From an uncultured Cellvibrio sp. (GTDB lineage: Bacteria; Pseudomonadota; Gammaproteobacteria; Pseudomonadales; Cellvibrionaceae), in assembly GCA_946481095.1 (NCBI GenBank), contig CAMLML010000019.1, positions 1 through 62,156 on the forward strand: a DNA stretch of 62,156 bases, in the 5' to 3' direction. The notes beneath the pieces are model-generated. The model was not told where the DNA came from. It did no database searches and worked only from the letters and a program-made list of their open reading frames with translations. A program made the position numbers and the translations under genes. Positions within the stretch are counted from its first letter, which is position 1. The number at the start of each line of letters is the position of its first letter. This document shows, one piece after another, positions 1 to 8,050 of the stretch.

Positions 1-2091
1 GCATTAAAAGACAATCAATTTAAAATCACTGTGGATATGGAACAGCCGATACCCGATGAATGGGTAGGCAAAATTGGTTTTAATTTTGAATTATTTCCCG
101 GCGAATTATTTGGTAAATCCTGGTTGATGGATAATCAAGCCGGGATTTTTCCGCAACAACCCAATGGCCCGTTGGTAAACCCACACGGCGAATTTTTAAC
201 GGCGGCTTTGGCGACCGGTAAAAAATTAATTGTTGCACCGGATACCGATAAACAACGCATGACCATTGAAGCCAAAAATGGTGAATTGGAATTGTGGGAC
301 GGCCGCGCCAATCACAACAATGGTTGGTACATAGTGCGCGGTATTATTCCCAGAGGCGCAACCAAAAACGCATTGGAATGGATTGTCACACCTCATGTTG
401 TGAAAAATTGGTTGTACGAGCCGGTAATTCAGGTATCACAAGTGGGTTACGGTGTTGATCAATTAAAACAAGTGGTGATTGAGCAGGATGCGCGCGACAA
501 AAAAGCTTCTGAGATTGAAATTTTTCGCTTGACCGAAAATGGCAAAACCCGCGTGAAAAAATCCAAAGTCAAACCCTGGGGTAATTTTTTGCGTTACCAA
601 TATATGACGTATGATTTTTCTGATATTCGAGAACCCAGCATGTATCAAATCCAGTACCGCGACAAGATTTCGCATGCGTTTAAAATTGGCGACGATGTAT
701 TGTCTCGCCATGCATGGCAACCGACATTGGAATATTTTTTACCCGTGCAGATGTGTCACATGCGGGTGAATGAAAAATATCGCGTATGGCATGGCCTGGA
801 CCATCAGGACGATGCGGTGATGATGCCGCTGAATTTTAATCATATCGACGGTTATATTTCCGACGGCAGCACTCACACCAAATTCAAACCGGGCGATCGC
901 GTGCCTGGACTGAATGCGGGCGGCTGGCATGATGCAGGCGATTACGATTTACGTGTGGAATCGCAAATCGGCACTGTTTGGTTATTATCGAGCATGGTGG
1001 AAGAATTTAATTTAAATCACGATGCAACCCTAATTGATCAACAAAATAAATTAGTCGAAATTCACGAAGCCGATGGTAAAAATGATGCGCTGCAACAAAT
1101 CGAACACGGTTTGTTAAGTGTGCTCGGCGGGTACAAATCCATGGGCCGTTTGTATCGCGGCATTATCGAACCGACGATTCGCCAATATGTTTTGTTGGGC
1201 GATGCATCGGTACAAACGGACAATCTGCCTTTTGATCCTTCATTAAAAGAAGGTGAAGTGAAAAATGGTAAATCAGGCAATCCTGATGATCGCATGGTAT
1301 TCACCGAAGATAATCCAGAGCGCGAATTGTATGTCGCCGCCGGTTTAGCCAGCGCGTCACGCACGTTAAAAGATTACAATCCGCAAATGTCGAAAGATGC
1401 CTTGCAAGCCGCAAAAGAAATTTATGCGATTGCCGCACCCAAAGCGAAAAAAATGGATAACCGCATTTTTGCACTCGCTGAATTAATTCTTTCTACCAAC
1501 GACGACAAATATCGTAAGGAATTAATCGGTTTGAAATCTGCTATCATCGGCAATGTTGAAGAAAACGTCTGGCCGATTGGTCGCGTGATCAACAGCATTA
1601 AAGATCCACAATTTGTGCAAGACATTGATAAAGCTGTTGCAACCTATCAAGCCGAAGTTCGCGAACGTGCAAAAACCGAATCACCTTATGGCGTGCCTTA
1701 CAAACCGAATATTTGGGGCGCAGGTTGGAGCATTCAGGAATTCGGCGTGAAGCAATATTTCTTCCACAAATCCTGGCCACAACACACCACCACCGACTCT
1801 TATGTAAACGCATTGAATTTTATTTTAGGCGTACACCCAGGCATTAACACCCAATCCTTCGCCTCCGGCGTAGGCGCCAACTCCGCATTAGTCGCCTACG
1901 GCGTCAACCGCGCCGATTGGTCCTACATCCCCGGCGGCGTAATCTCCGGCACCGCCCTAATCCGCCCGGACCTACCCGAACTAAAAATCTGGCCCTTCTT
2001 CTGGCAACAAACCGAATATGTAATGGGCGGCGGCGAAGCCAACTATATGTTTTTGGCGTTGGCGGTGGATAAGTTGAATCAGAAAAAGTAG
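1..2091 (+). CDS. Glycoside hydrolase family 9 (endoglucanase-like), 5' end outside window
   Basis: The frame is open from base 1, so the gene begins upstream; a GTG at 31 is probably internal. Counting from the first codon, an N-terminal beta-sandwich (roughly 140-240, beginning QVSQVGYG) of the CelD_N type precedes a GH9 (alpha/alpha)6 barrel. The GH9 signature NAGGWHDAGDYD carries the Asp pair (about D311 and D314) that in the family act as base and water ligand, and the C-terminal GGGEANYMF holds the probable general acid (about E679). Family members hydrolyse beta-1,4-glucan or related beta-glucans, usually after export; the signal peptide would lie before the window. The last 200 bases switch to strongly C-ending codons compared with the A/T-ending codons before. 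A hairpin terminator follows. GH9 membership is confident; the substrate is not known. Confidence 0.88.
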   Translation, partial: ALKDNQFKITVDMEQPIPDEWVGKIGFNFELFPGELFGKSWLMDNQAGIFPQQPNGPLVNPHGEFLTAALATGKKLIVAPDTDKQRMTIEAKNGELELWDGRANHNNGWYIVRGIIPRGATKNALEWIVTPHVVKNWLYEPVIQVSQVGYGVDQLKQVVIEQDARDKKASEIEIFRLTENGKTRVKKSKVKPWGNFLRYQYMTYDFSDIREPSMYQIQYRDKISHAFKIGDDVLSRHAWQPTLEYFLPVQMCHMRVNEKYRVWHGLDHQDDAVMMPLNFNHIDGYISDGSTHTKFKPGDRVPGLNAGGWHDAGDYDLRVESQIGTVWLLSSMVEEFNLNHDATLIDQQNKLVEIHEADGKNDALQQIEHGLLSVLGGYKSMGRLYRGIIEPTIRQYVLLGDASVQTDNLPFDPSLKEGEVKNGKSGNPDDRMVFTEDNPERELYVAAGLASASRTLKDYNPQMSKDALQAAKEIYAIAAPKAKKMDNRIFALAELILSTNDDKYRKELIGLKSAIIGNVEENVWPIGRVINSIKDPQFVQDIDKAVATYQAEVRERAKTESPYGVPYKPNIWGAGWSIQEFGVKQYFFHKSWPQHTTTDSYVNALNFILGVHPGINTQSFASGVGANSALVAYGVNRADWSYIPGGVISGTALIRPDLPELKIWPFFWQQTEYVMGGGEANYMFLALAVDKLNQKK

Positions 2092-2112
2092 TTTTGGATT
2101 TTTGAATATGAA

Positions 2113-2141
2113 GGGCGATACAGAGATCGCCTTTTTTTTGT
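2113..2141 (+). terminator. Rho-independent terminator after the GH9 gene
   Basis: GGCGAT (2114-2119) and ATCGCC (2126-2131) form a six-pair stem with a six-base loop, followed by a run of eight T. It lies 22 bases after the GH9 stop codon. Confidence 0.8.
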
Positions 2142-2262
2142 TTTATGGGTCTATGATTTTTGAATTTCGGATTGATTGAATGGAAGCGGGTAGATATAGT
2201 CAACATTTATTTGAGCGCGAAACCATCTATTAAAATGTACGTATTACGTATAAGGAAGCGTG

Positions 2263-2937
2263 ATGAAATCAGAAATAGTCTCTAGAATTTATTCGAAAGA
2301 AGATGCATTTTGTGAGCGAAAGCCCGAAAGTGTAAATGACCGAGAAATTCGAAAGGAACTTGTTGCTTTCGCCAATTCGACACCTAGTAACAAAAAATCA
2401 GTTTTGTTTATAGGAGTCTCTGATGATGGAAAAATTCTTGGCGTTACAAATCCAGATGAAAAACAGAAAAAAATAAGAAAGATTGCCGAGCATGATTGTT
2501 ATCCACCAGTCTCCATTCAAATTGAAGTATTGACGATAGAATCCAAGGATGTCTTGGCGGTAATAGTTCCCGATAGTAATTTGAAACCTCATTTTTCTGG
2601 GCCTGCATACATACGCCTAGGCTCGGAAAGCAAGAACGCGACAGCTGAAGAGTATGAAAAGTTAATAAATTCAAGGAATGATAAATGTAGGGAAATTAAT
2701 AATAATTTAGATAAAATTTTTACAGTTAGAGTAATAAATAAAAAACTAGGTGAGCATGGTGCCCGTATAGGAAAATATGAAGCCACGCAGGAATGTAGGG
2801 TGATTGAATGCAATCAACACTTAATTCGCCTTGAAGACATTTCGTTAAAGGAAAATTTTTCCGAGCCTTTAATTAACATATCTATAGCTTATGATGAAAA
2901 GAAATACCGCCCAATGCTGATTATTCGTGAAAATTAG
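2263..2937 (+). CDS. AlbA_2 (Schlafen-type) domain protein
   Basis: A 224-residue protein whose first half matches the AlbA_2 domain found in Schlafen-like and ATP-binding regulatory proteins: ELVAFANST, then VLFIGVSDDGKILGV, and the strand GPAYIRLGS near residue 115. The roughly 90-residue C-terminal part is not recognised. AlbA_2 domains bind nucleic acid or nucleotides and often sit in transcriptional regulators or defence proteins; no specific role can be assigned. The ATG at 2263 is chosen over the GTG at 2260 because AAGGA (2252-2256) sits at normal distance. It is the first gene of an accessory stretch of short, A/T-rich genes and is followed at once by a broken metallophosphoesterase. 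Confidence 0.75.
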   Translation: MKSEIVSRIYSKEDAFCERKPESVNDREIRKELVAFANSTPSNKKSVLFIGVSDDGKILGVTNPDEKQKKIRKIAEHDCYPPVSIQIEVLTIESKDVLAVIVPDSNLKPHFSGPAYIRLGSESKNATAEEYEKLINSRNDKCREINNNLDKIFTVRVINKKLGEHGARIGKYEATQECRVIECNQHLIRLEDISLKENFSEPLINISIAYDEKKYRPMLIIREN

Positions 2938-2949
2938 CATGTATTTTTA

Positions 2950-3093
2950 ATGGATAAAATAAACCCGTTATATGCAATCCAACTTTTTAGCGATTTACAC
3001 ATAGAGTTTGAAGAACTCAACATTTCGTGTGAAAACACAGATGTGGTGGTTTTTGCGGGTGATAAAACGGCAAAACATCCAATGCACTGGTAA
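2950..3093 (+). pseudogene. Truncated metallophosphoesterase, N-terminal remnant
   Basis: A 47-codon frame from ATG 2950 to TAA 3091 reads MDKINPLYAIQLFSDLHIEF and continues to DVVVFAGD. This is the beginning of a calcineurin-like metallophosphoesterase: the SDLH (D-x-H) motif for the first metal, and the GD of the second motif. The reading stops directly after the second motif, so the GNH and later His motifs are absent and the product cannot form the two-metal site. I read it as a deletion remnant left when the accessory region was rearranged. Confidence 0.6.
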
Positions 3094-3131
3094 TTGTCTA
3101 GTGGATTATTTCTGGATATACAGGAGAAGCG

Positions 3132-3431
3132 ATGGAACAAGTAATTTGGGTATTCATTCCGTTTCTGATTTACGGATTGATTCGCTTGTATTTCTCGTTT
3201 AGAAAACGAAAAACTCCACTCTTGTACTTTTATCTTCTAGGTGCTTCAGCGGTAATAAGCCCCTTTTTAGCACCAAGTTGTTTGTGTGTCGAACCCGGAA
3301 GAATGATTTTTGGCGCACTCGTCTATTCTTCGATTTTTAATGTAATAGTTGTGGTTTCTGGTTTTTTGGCTTTGATTACAATTAAATTTTTTACTGTGAG
3401 CGATAAAAATATTTCCAGAAAAAAGATATGA
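3132..3431 (+). CDS. Small membrane protein, unknown function
   Basis: 99 residues with about three hydrophobic helices (near 3-20, 30-48 and 58-85), a basic loop RKRKT after the first helix and a basic C-terminus. AGGAGAAGCG directly before the ATG is a strong ribosome binding site. No family is recognised. It lies just after the metallophosphoesterase remnant. A fragment further on (7902-8003) begins with a similar pattern (IW..IPFL.Y), so related genes may have been duplicated and lost here. Confidence 0.55.
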   Translation: MEQVIWVFIPFLIYGLIRLYFSFRKRKTPLLYFYLLGASAVISPFLAPSCLCVEPGRMIFGALVYSSIFNVIVVVSGFLALITIKFFTVSDKNISRKKI

Positions 3432-3583
3432 AAACTAGGGTCGCTCATTGGTGGTAAAGGGAACGGAAGATATATTTTTTTAGCCAGCTATCTTTCATAT
3501 CAAAAAACTGATGACAATACCCAATTATTTAACAGTTTATGCAGCAGGCATAAAAATAATTCCGCCATGCAGGGAGATAAAAA

Positions 3584-4051
3584 TTGAGTTTATATAAATT
3601 TGAATTATTTGCCGATTACTTTCAATTCTATCTTATGGATGTCGAGTCAAATGATGACACATCTGAAATATGGAACAAAGAAGCTCTCAACAACAAACTC
3701 GGAATTCTAAAAAATACGCTTGCTATCGGTACGTTTCGTAATGTTGACGTAAATGTCGAAATTGAATTGTGTGAGACTGAGCCATCAGTTGATTTGGAAG
3801 AATGGGATCACGCAAGCATTGGGTACTTCGAAATCATTTCTGGTGAGTGCGCTGTTCTTGGTTGTATTGATTATTTGCCAGAATCAAAAACAATCACACT
3901 TATGCCCAGGGTTTATTCTGCTCTTTCTTTAGCAAAAGGTCTTGATACCATTACTAATGAATGGGAGCCAGCCGAAGATTTATATAAGGTTATACTTTGG
4001 CCTTCAAATAAAAGAGAATTTAAGCAACTAAAATCCTATTATGTTACATAA
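3584..4051 (+). CDS. ComJ-like protein, candidate immunity or nuclease-inhibitor fold
   Basis: A 155-residue soluble protein starting at TTG 3584, supported by AGGGAG (3571-3576) seven bases upstream. The start (LFADYFQFYL), the central W..EAL...L..L.IGT segment and the C-terminal LWP resemble the competence protein J (ComJ/Nin) family, whose Bacillus member inhibits the DNA-entry nuclease NucA. That family is also used as immunity protein. No nuclease or toxin gene lies next to it; a SUKH protein follows 27 bases downstream. The family call rests on recollection of the sequence pattern and is moderate. Confidence 0.5.
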   Translation: MSLYKFELFADYFQFYLMDVESNDDTSEIWNKEALNNKLGILKNTLAIGTFRNVDVNVEIELCETEPSVDLEEWDHASIGYFEIISGECAVLGCIDYLPESKTITLMPRVYSALSLAKGLDTITNEWEPAEDLYKVILWPSNKREFKQLKSYYVT

Positions 4052-4078
4052 CAAACTACTTGACCATGGAATTCGACA

Positions 4079-4699
4079 ATGAATGAAAAAATAGAATTAT
4101 TGCTCGAAAAATTTATACTGCTTAAGAACCTCGATAAAGGTTTCCAAATTTTTGGCGCTTCCAATCACAAATATATATTCAACGAAAAGCTGAGTGAAAA
4201 CGAAATCCTGGAGTTTGAAAGTAAATACTCTATTCGCTTACCTTCTGAATACAGAGATTTTTTAAAATATATTGGAAATGGCGGAGCTGGGCCATACTAC
4301 GGCTTGCAAACACTATCACACAGTTTATACGCAGATTTAGATTACAAACGCCTAGGCGAGCTCGTAAATCCAACATTGCCGTTTCCGCTAATAGAAGCCT
4401 GGAATATGGAATTTAACGGTGCACCCGAAGATGAAGAGGCTTACGAAAAATTTTCTGAAGAATATTTTTCGGAACAATGGGATACGGGAATACTCCGCAT
4501 TTGTAATTTCGGATGTGGTGTTTCACTGAATCTAGTAGTTAATGGTCCTGAGGCAGGAAATATTTGGGTAGATGATAGAGGGAACGATGGAGGCATATAT
4601 CCTGATCCTTATTTTGGACAAACGGGCAAGACATCGTTCAGCAAATGGTATGAGATGTGGTTAGATAGGTCGTTGAGTGAACTACAAAATGAGGATTAA
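4079..4699 (+). CDS. SMI1/KNR4 (SUKH) family protein, probable immunity protein
   Basis: 206 residues. The segment LSENEILEFESKYSIRLP followed by YRDFLKYIGNGGAGP is the classic opening of the SUKH fold, and the closing strand region G..L.ICNFGCGVSLNLVV..G..G.IWVDDRG is also typical. SUKH proteins are frequent immunity proteins against secreted nuclease or deaminase toxins, and are often found in arrays with other immunity proteins. The neighbour upstream is ComJ-like, which fits such an array, but no polymorphic toxin is visible in the window. Confidence 0.8.
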   Translation: MNEKIELLLEKFILLKNLDKGFQIFGASNHKYIFNEKLSENEILEFESKYSIRLPSEYRDFLKYIGNGGAGPYYGLQTLSHSLYADLDYKRLGELVNPTLPFPLIEAWNMEFNGAPEDEEAYEKFSEEYFSEQWDTGILRICNFGCGVSLNLVVNGPEAGNIWVDDRGNDGGIYPDPYFGQTGKTSFSKWYEMWLDRSLSELQNED

Positions 4700-4859
4700 G
4701 AAGGCATCGGATCAGAACCAAAAGATACTCTTTATTTTACGGTAGAAAATCAAACTAAAATTCTTGTTGATGTTTCTATGTTAATGGTGAAATCTATTTA
4801 GAAATTTCACTCATGCCAATATATTGAACAGGAAGATGACTTTAAGGGGTATGTAAACC

Positions 4860-5168
4860 TTGAGCTTTAGATCTCGAAACATTTTACTTCAAGAGGGTGA
4901 CCAAACAATTGAGTTGAAGTGCGCTTTAAAAGCAGACAACTTCACAACGGCAGCTGAGTTATATGTAAACGGCGAACTGCAAGATTCTTTGGAGTCTACA
5001 CCAAAAAATGGAATATTCGGATGTAGATTATTTTTGAATGGCTATTTAAAAAATGATATTCCAGTTTGTATACAAATCCGGGCAAATTTTTTTATTCGAC
5101 CGGAATACACTTTTTTTGTTGATGGAAAATCTGTTTCCGTAAAGAAAGGAATGTGGGGTGGCCTTTAA
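4860..5168 (+). CDS. Hypothetical protein of the immunity-like cluster
   Basis: 102 residues, starting at TTG 4860 with AAGGGG (4844-4849) ten bases upstream. It contains alternating beta-prone stretches (QTIELKCALKADNF, AAELYVNGEL, CIQIRANFF, YTFFVDGKSV), so a small beta-sandwich is likely. No family is recognised. The 160 bases before it contain short open stretches with stops and may be remains of a longer gene, so the present frame could itself be a 3' fragment. Confidence 0.4.
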   Translation: MSFRSRNILLQEGDQTIELKCALKADNFTTAAELYVNGELQDSLESTPKNGIFGCRLFLNGYLKNDIPVCIQIRANFFIRPEYTFFVDGKSVSVKKGMWGGL

Positions 5169-5226
5169 ATTTTTGCAAAACTAGCAAAACTAGAGTCAGA
5201 GTAACGTTAAAAGAGGGAGATTCAAT

Positions 5227-5256
5227 ACGTCCCGTTTTGGGTTCGTTATGGGACGT
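5227..5256. repeat. Short inverted repeat between small genes
   Basis: ACGTCCC (5227-5233) and GGGACGT (5250-5256) are a perfect seven-base inverted repeat with a 16-base loop. No T-run follows, so a terminator role is not supported. Confidence 0.35.
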
Positions 5257-5340
5257 TTCGGGAATAGAATTTATATCGGTTTATGTGTATATTGCTGCTG
5301 CGAAAAATTAACCTTGTATAAATTGTAAAGGAACTGCTAT

Positions 5341-5904
5341 ATGTTTAGATCTCTATTGCTTTGCTTATTTTTTCTCGTTTCAAATCAGGCAAGTGCAGCC
5401 CCGATAACATGGGAATTAGTTGATTTTAGTTTCAGTGACGGTGGGTCAGCTTATGGCTCCTTCACTTATGACAGTCAATTTAATCAATTCACCAACATTG
5501 ATATTTATACCACCGCAGGTTCTGACCTAAGCGGTAGGCACTTTATTTCAACAGCTGGATCCTGGGGTGATTTACCTGAGTATGGCGTTTTAGCTTTCAG
5601 TGATTCTTTAGGCCCAGACTTTACTGGGGCTGGTTGGTTTCGCATAGATGCGCACATCGACTTTGACGCGGCACTTGGGACAATCGTTAATCAATGGTTG
5701 GCAGTTGGTGCAGAAAGTTTTTGTACAAATTATTCATGTAACTCTGCAGCAAATGAGATTACTAACCCAGGAGAATCAAGAGACACCATGTCAGGTTACT
5801 TGCGTGTGGTTTCTGTTGATGAGCCTTCTTCCCTTGTGCTTCTATCTATAGCTTTAGTCTTTGGTGCATGGCTTCGACGAAAGAAAATTTCCAGAGCAGC
5901 GTGA
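5341..5904 (+). CDS. PEP-CTERM-like exported protein
   Basis: 187 residues with an N-terminal signal peptide (MFRSLLLCLFFLV, cleavage near ASA-AP) and a C-terminal sorting signal: DEPSS, then a hydrophobic helix LVLLSIALVFGAWL, then RRKK. This is the PEP-CTERM layout recognised by exosortase, with DEP instead of the usual PEP or VPEP. The body is rich in Gly, Ser and Asp and has two Cys near residue 122-128. PEP-CTERM proteins are linked to extracellular polymer or floc formation. No exosortase gene lies in the window. AAGGA precedes the ATG, and a strong terminator follows. Confidence 0.7.
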   Translation: MFRSLLLCLFFLVSNQASAAPITWELVDFSFSDGGSAYGSFTYDSQFNQFTNIDIYTTAGSDLSGRHFISTAGSWGDLPEYGVLAFSDSLGPDFTGAGWFRIDAHIDFDAALGTIVNQWLAVGAESFCTNYSCNSAANEITNPGESRDTMSGYLRVVSVDEPSSLVLLSIALVFGAWLRRKKISRAA

Positions 5905-5937
5905 AATTCAATTTTTATTTAATCTAAAATGCCATCA

Positions 5938-5964
5938 GCCCAGTCAATACTGGGCTTTTTTTTA
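5938..5964 (+). terminator. Rho-independent terminator after the PEP-CTERM gene
   Basis: GCCCAG (5938-5943) pairs with CTGGGC (5950-5955), followed by eight T. Confidence 0.8.
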
Positions 5965-6162
5965 AATAAACTCCCAGCTAAAAGGGGTTGCACAAAAAGC
6001 AATTAAAACGCGAGGGATTATTTCCAAAAAATGTATTTCTGTACTAAGCATCGTCACAGGAAAAACTAGCTGGCAAGAGTTGTATGTGTAAGTCCTGTGG
6101 TAAAAAATGGAGCTATGATTAAAGGACAGCCCTTCTATTCTGGTTTTTTGATTTGGTAAGTA

Positions 6163-6771
6163 ATGCGTAAGTCCATCCCCGAATATTCGACTCTGAGTCT
6201 AAACCCTATGAAATGGTGCATTCTTTTAATTTCTACTATCTCAGCCTACACTGCTGCTTACGACATAATTTCAGAAACTGAGCGAACACAGCCGAAGCTA
6301 TGGAATAAATACAATTCTTGTGGAAAATCATTAAAGGACGAGATGTATAGAAAAGCTGTCATGAAATGTACCGATCTTGAATCAGAAACAGCACAAATGA
6401 ATTGTGAACTAACCGTAGAGGAGGAGACTGAAGAACTCATTGAGTCTGATTTGATGTCAAAGGAATGTGGTTCACTTAGACCTACCACTTATGTTTCAAG
6501 GGATGATCCCTATAAAATCGAACATTCCGGCTCTCTTGGAGGGCTGCTTGCGTTCAATGAGAAACAATTTACTATCTCAGAAAAAATATTCAACGAATGT
6601 GCTGCTGTTGGTGATGTTGATTGCAGTCATCGTTTAGGCGTCATGATTTTCTACGGCTTGTATTTCAAAAAAGACATAAACAGAGCAATAACTCTGCTGC
6701 AATATGCAGCTAAAAATGGTCACGAAGAATCTGTCTTGTTTCTAAATGAGAACGAAATACCGATTGAATGA
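6163..6771 (+). CDS. Protein with a C-terminal Sel1-like repeat
   Basis: 202 residues. A hydrophobic stretch near 18-32 (WCILLISTISAYTAAY) may be a membrane anchor or signal. The middle is acidic and carries several Cys (for example NSCGKS, VMKCTD, NCELT, KECGS), suggesting an exported, disulphide-bearing domain. Around 145-195 the helix pairs ISEKIFNECAAVGDVDCSHRLG and INRAITLLQYAAKNGHEES match Sel1/TPR-like repeats, which mediate protein contacts. Partner and function are unknown. The start is the first ATG of the frame, with only a weak binding site. Confidence 0.5.
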   Translation: MRKSIPEYSTLSLNPMKWCILLISTISAYTAAYDIISETERTQPKLWNKYNSCGKSLKDEMYRKAVMKCTDLESETAQMNCELTVEEETEELIESDLMSKECGSLRPTTYVSRDDPYKIEHSGSLGGLLAFNEKQFTISEKIFNECAAVGDVDCSHRLGVMIFYGLYFKKDINRAITLLQYAAKNGHEESVLFLNENEIPIE

Positions 6772-6866
6772 AGAAGCGGCACTTAACAGTTTAAATAATT
6801 AGAAGCAATCTGGGAATTTTTAATAGCTAAAATTAGCTGAATAAGAAAAAGATATGAGACAACAAG

Positions 6867-7259
6867 ATGAAGTACTACTTACTAAAAACAAATATCTTTC
6901 CGCATGAATTTGCTGATGGTGAGTCTGTTATCCTAATTGGGAATGAAGACGATACGGAAGAAATAAAAGAAGACAATCTAGAGTTTTGCACAACCCTTGT
7001 TGTTCGAAGCTCAAAACCAGAAGAAGCATTAAAAGAATTTTCAATTTGGTGGCAAGAAAATACATCCGGCAAATATTCACTCGAATTGTTAACAGAGGAA
7101 ATTGAACATCTTAACAATGAACGAAAAGAACATGTGTTAAGTCTTGATGAAGGCGCTTGGTCGCTAAAGAGCAATTTTATTGCTTTTCCATTTGGAGACA
7201 AAGAATCTGAAAAGTATGCAAGAGAAATTGTGTTCGAAAGTGAGTTTAAGGTGCAATGA
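6867..7259 (+). CDS. Hypothetical protein, acidic, cytoplasmic
   Basis: 130 residues, Glu-rich, no signal peptide and no membrane segment. It opens with beta-prone KYYLLKTNIF and ends with a helix (SEKYAREIVFE). No family recognised. Its stop overlaps the start of the next gene by four bases, so the two are probably translated together. The size and composition fit the small immunity-type proteins upstream, but nothing more specific can be said. Confidence 0.45.
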   Translation: MKYYLLKTNIFPHEFADGESVILIGNEDDTEEIKEDNLEFCTTLVVRSSKPEEALKEFSIWWQENTSGKYSLELLTEEIEHLNNERKEHVLSLDEGAWSLKSNFIAFPFGDKESEKYAREIVFESEFKVQ

Positions 7260-7888
7260 TTAAAGTCAATCGAATGCAACTAGAGAAAATGTTGAAATTA
7301 AATAAATTTAGTGTTGTGCTGATCGATTCCAATTGGAACAATGCTGGTAAGCTCCTAATCAAACGGATGGCGTTTAACTTAATAACTATTTTTTTCTTAT
7401 CGATGAATACTATGGCAGCCGAAGTTGAAGTCTATGATTTTGTCAAAAATGAAGTATATCTAGTTTCTGAAGACAAACTTGGCCCAGAAATGATGCGCGT
7501 GAGTCTTGACGGAAAAATTTACTGGGCAAACGCAAATCAATTAACACAAAATACCTATCAACATCCTCCATTCGAAGGCGAATTAAAGCAACGAATCATT
7601 AATATTCAAAAAGAATTGGAGGCTGTAAACGCTCAAGGTTACGCAGAATGGGAAGACGGGTTTCGACGAGACCAAAACCCTGCAAACGAAATCGCTATCT
7701 GGGAACGAATAGTTGGTGTTTATCGCATGTTTTCGAAAAATTATCAGGATATTTCAGTTAAAAGAGAAATATATCGAATTGCTGTAATGTGTTCTTATAG
7801 TGAGCCATCAGTCGTTCTAAACCAAGTGAATAACCAACTGGTTTCAGTTGAAGTAGTTCAGGAAATTATTGCTGAATATTATAGGTAG
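7256..7888 (+). CDS. Hypothetical protein, possibly exported
   Basis: 210 residues from ATG 7256, which overlaps the preceding stop (ATGA) and has AAGGTG just upstream. An internal ATG at 7367 would give a clean signal peptide (MAFNLITIFFLSMNTMAA, cleavage before EVEVY), so the mature protein may be periplasmic and the longer start uncertain. The rest contains a helical stretch around QRIINIQKELEAV and EWEDGFRRDQNP. No family recognised. Confidence 0.4.
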   Translation: MIKVNRMQLEKMLKLNKFSVVLIDSNWNNAGKLLIKRMAFNLITIFFLSMNTMAAEVEVYDFVKNEVYLVSEDKLGPEMMRVSLDGKIYWANANQLTQNTYQHPPFEGELKQRIINIQKELEAVNAQGYAEWEDGFRRDQNPANEIAIWERIVGVYRMFSKNYQDISVKREIYRIAVMCSYSEPSVVLNQVNNQLVSVEVVQEIIAEYYR

Positions 7889-7901
7889 TAGGAAAGGATG
7901 A

Positions 7902-8003
7902 GGGCTTACAATTTGGGCAATCATTCCATTTTTGGCGTACAGCTTTATTCTTTTTTATTTAATGCCAAAGCTGTTTCATTTTACTCGTAAAGCAACGATT
8001 TAA
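7902..8003 (+). pseudogene. Fragment of a small membrane protein
   Basis: The frame from 7902 to the TAA at 8001 reads LTIWAIIPFLAYSFILFYL and ends RKATI: one clean transmembrane helix followed by basic residues. It is preceded directly by an in-frame TGA and has no start codon. The pattern IW..IPFL.Y recalls the membrane protein at 3132-3431. Likely a decayed relative; short enough that chance cannot be excluded. Confidence 0.25.
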
Positions 8004-8050
8004 CTTTTTATTAAATCAATACACTCTTTAATCATTCAGGGGCGATGAGC

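Noticed and set aside
4700..4859. Additional small gene before 4860
   Set aside because: Open stretches are short and broken by stops; could be a relic but no family pattern supports it.
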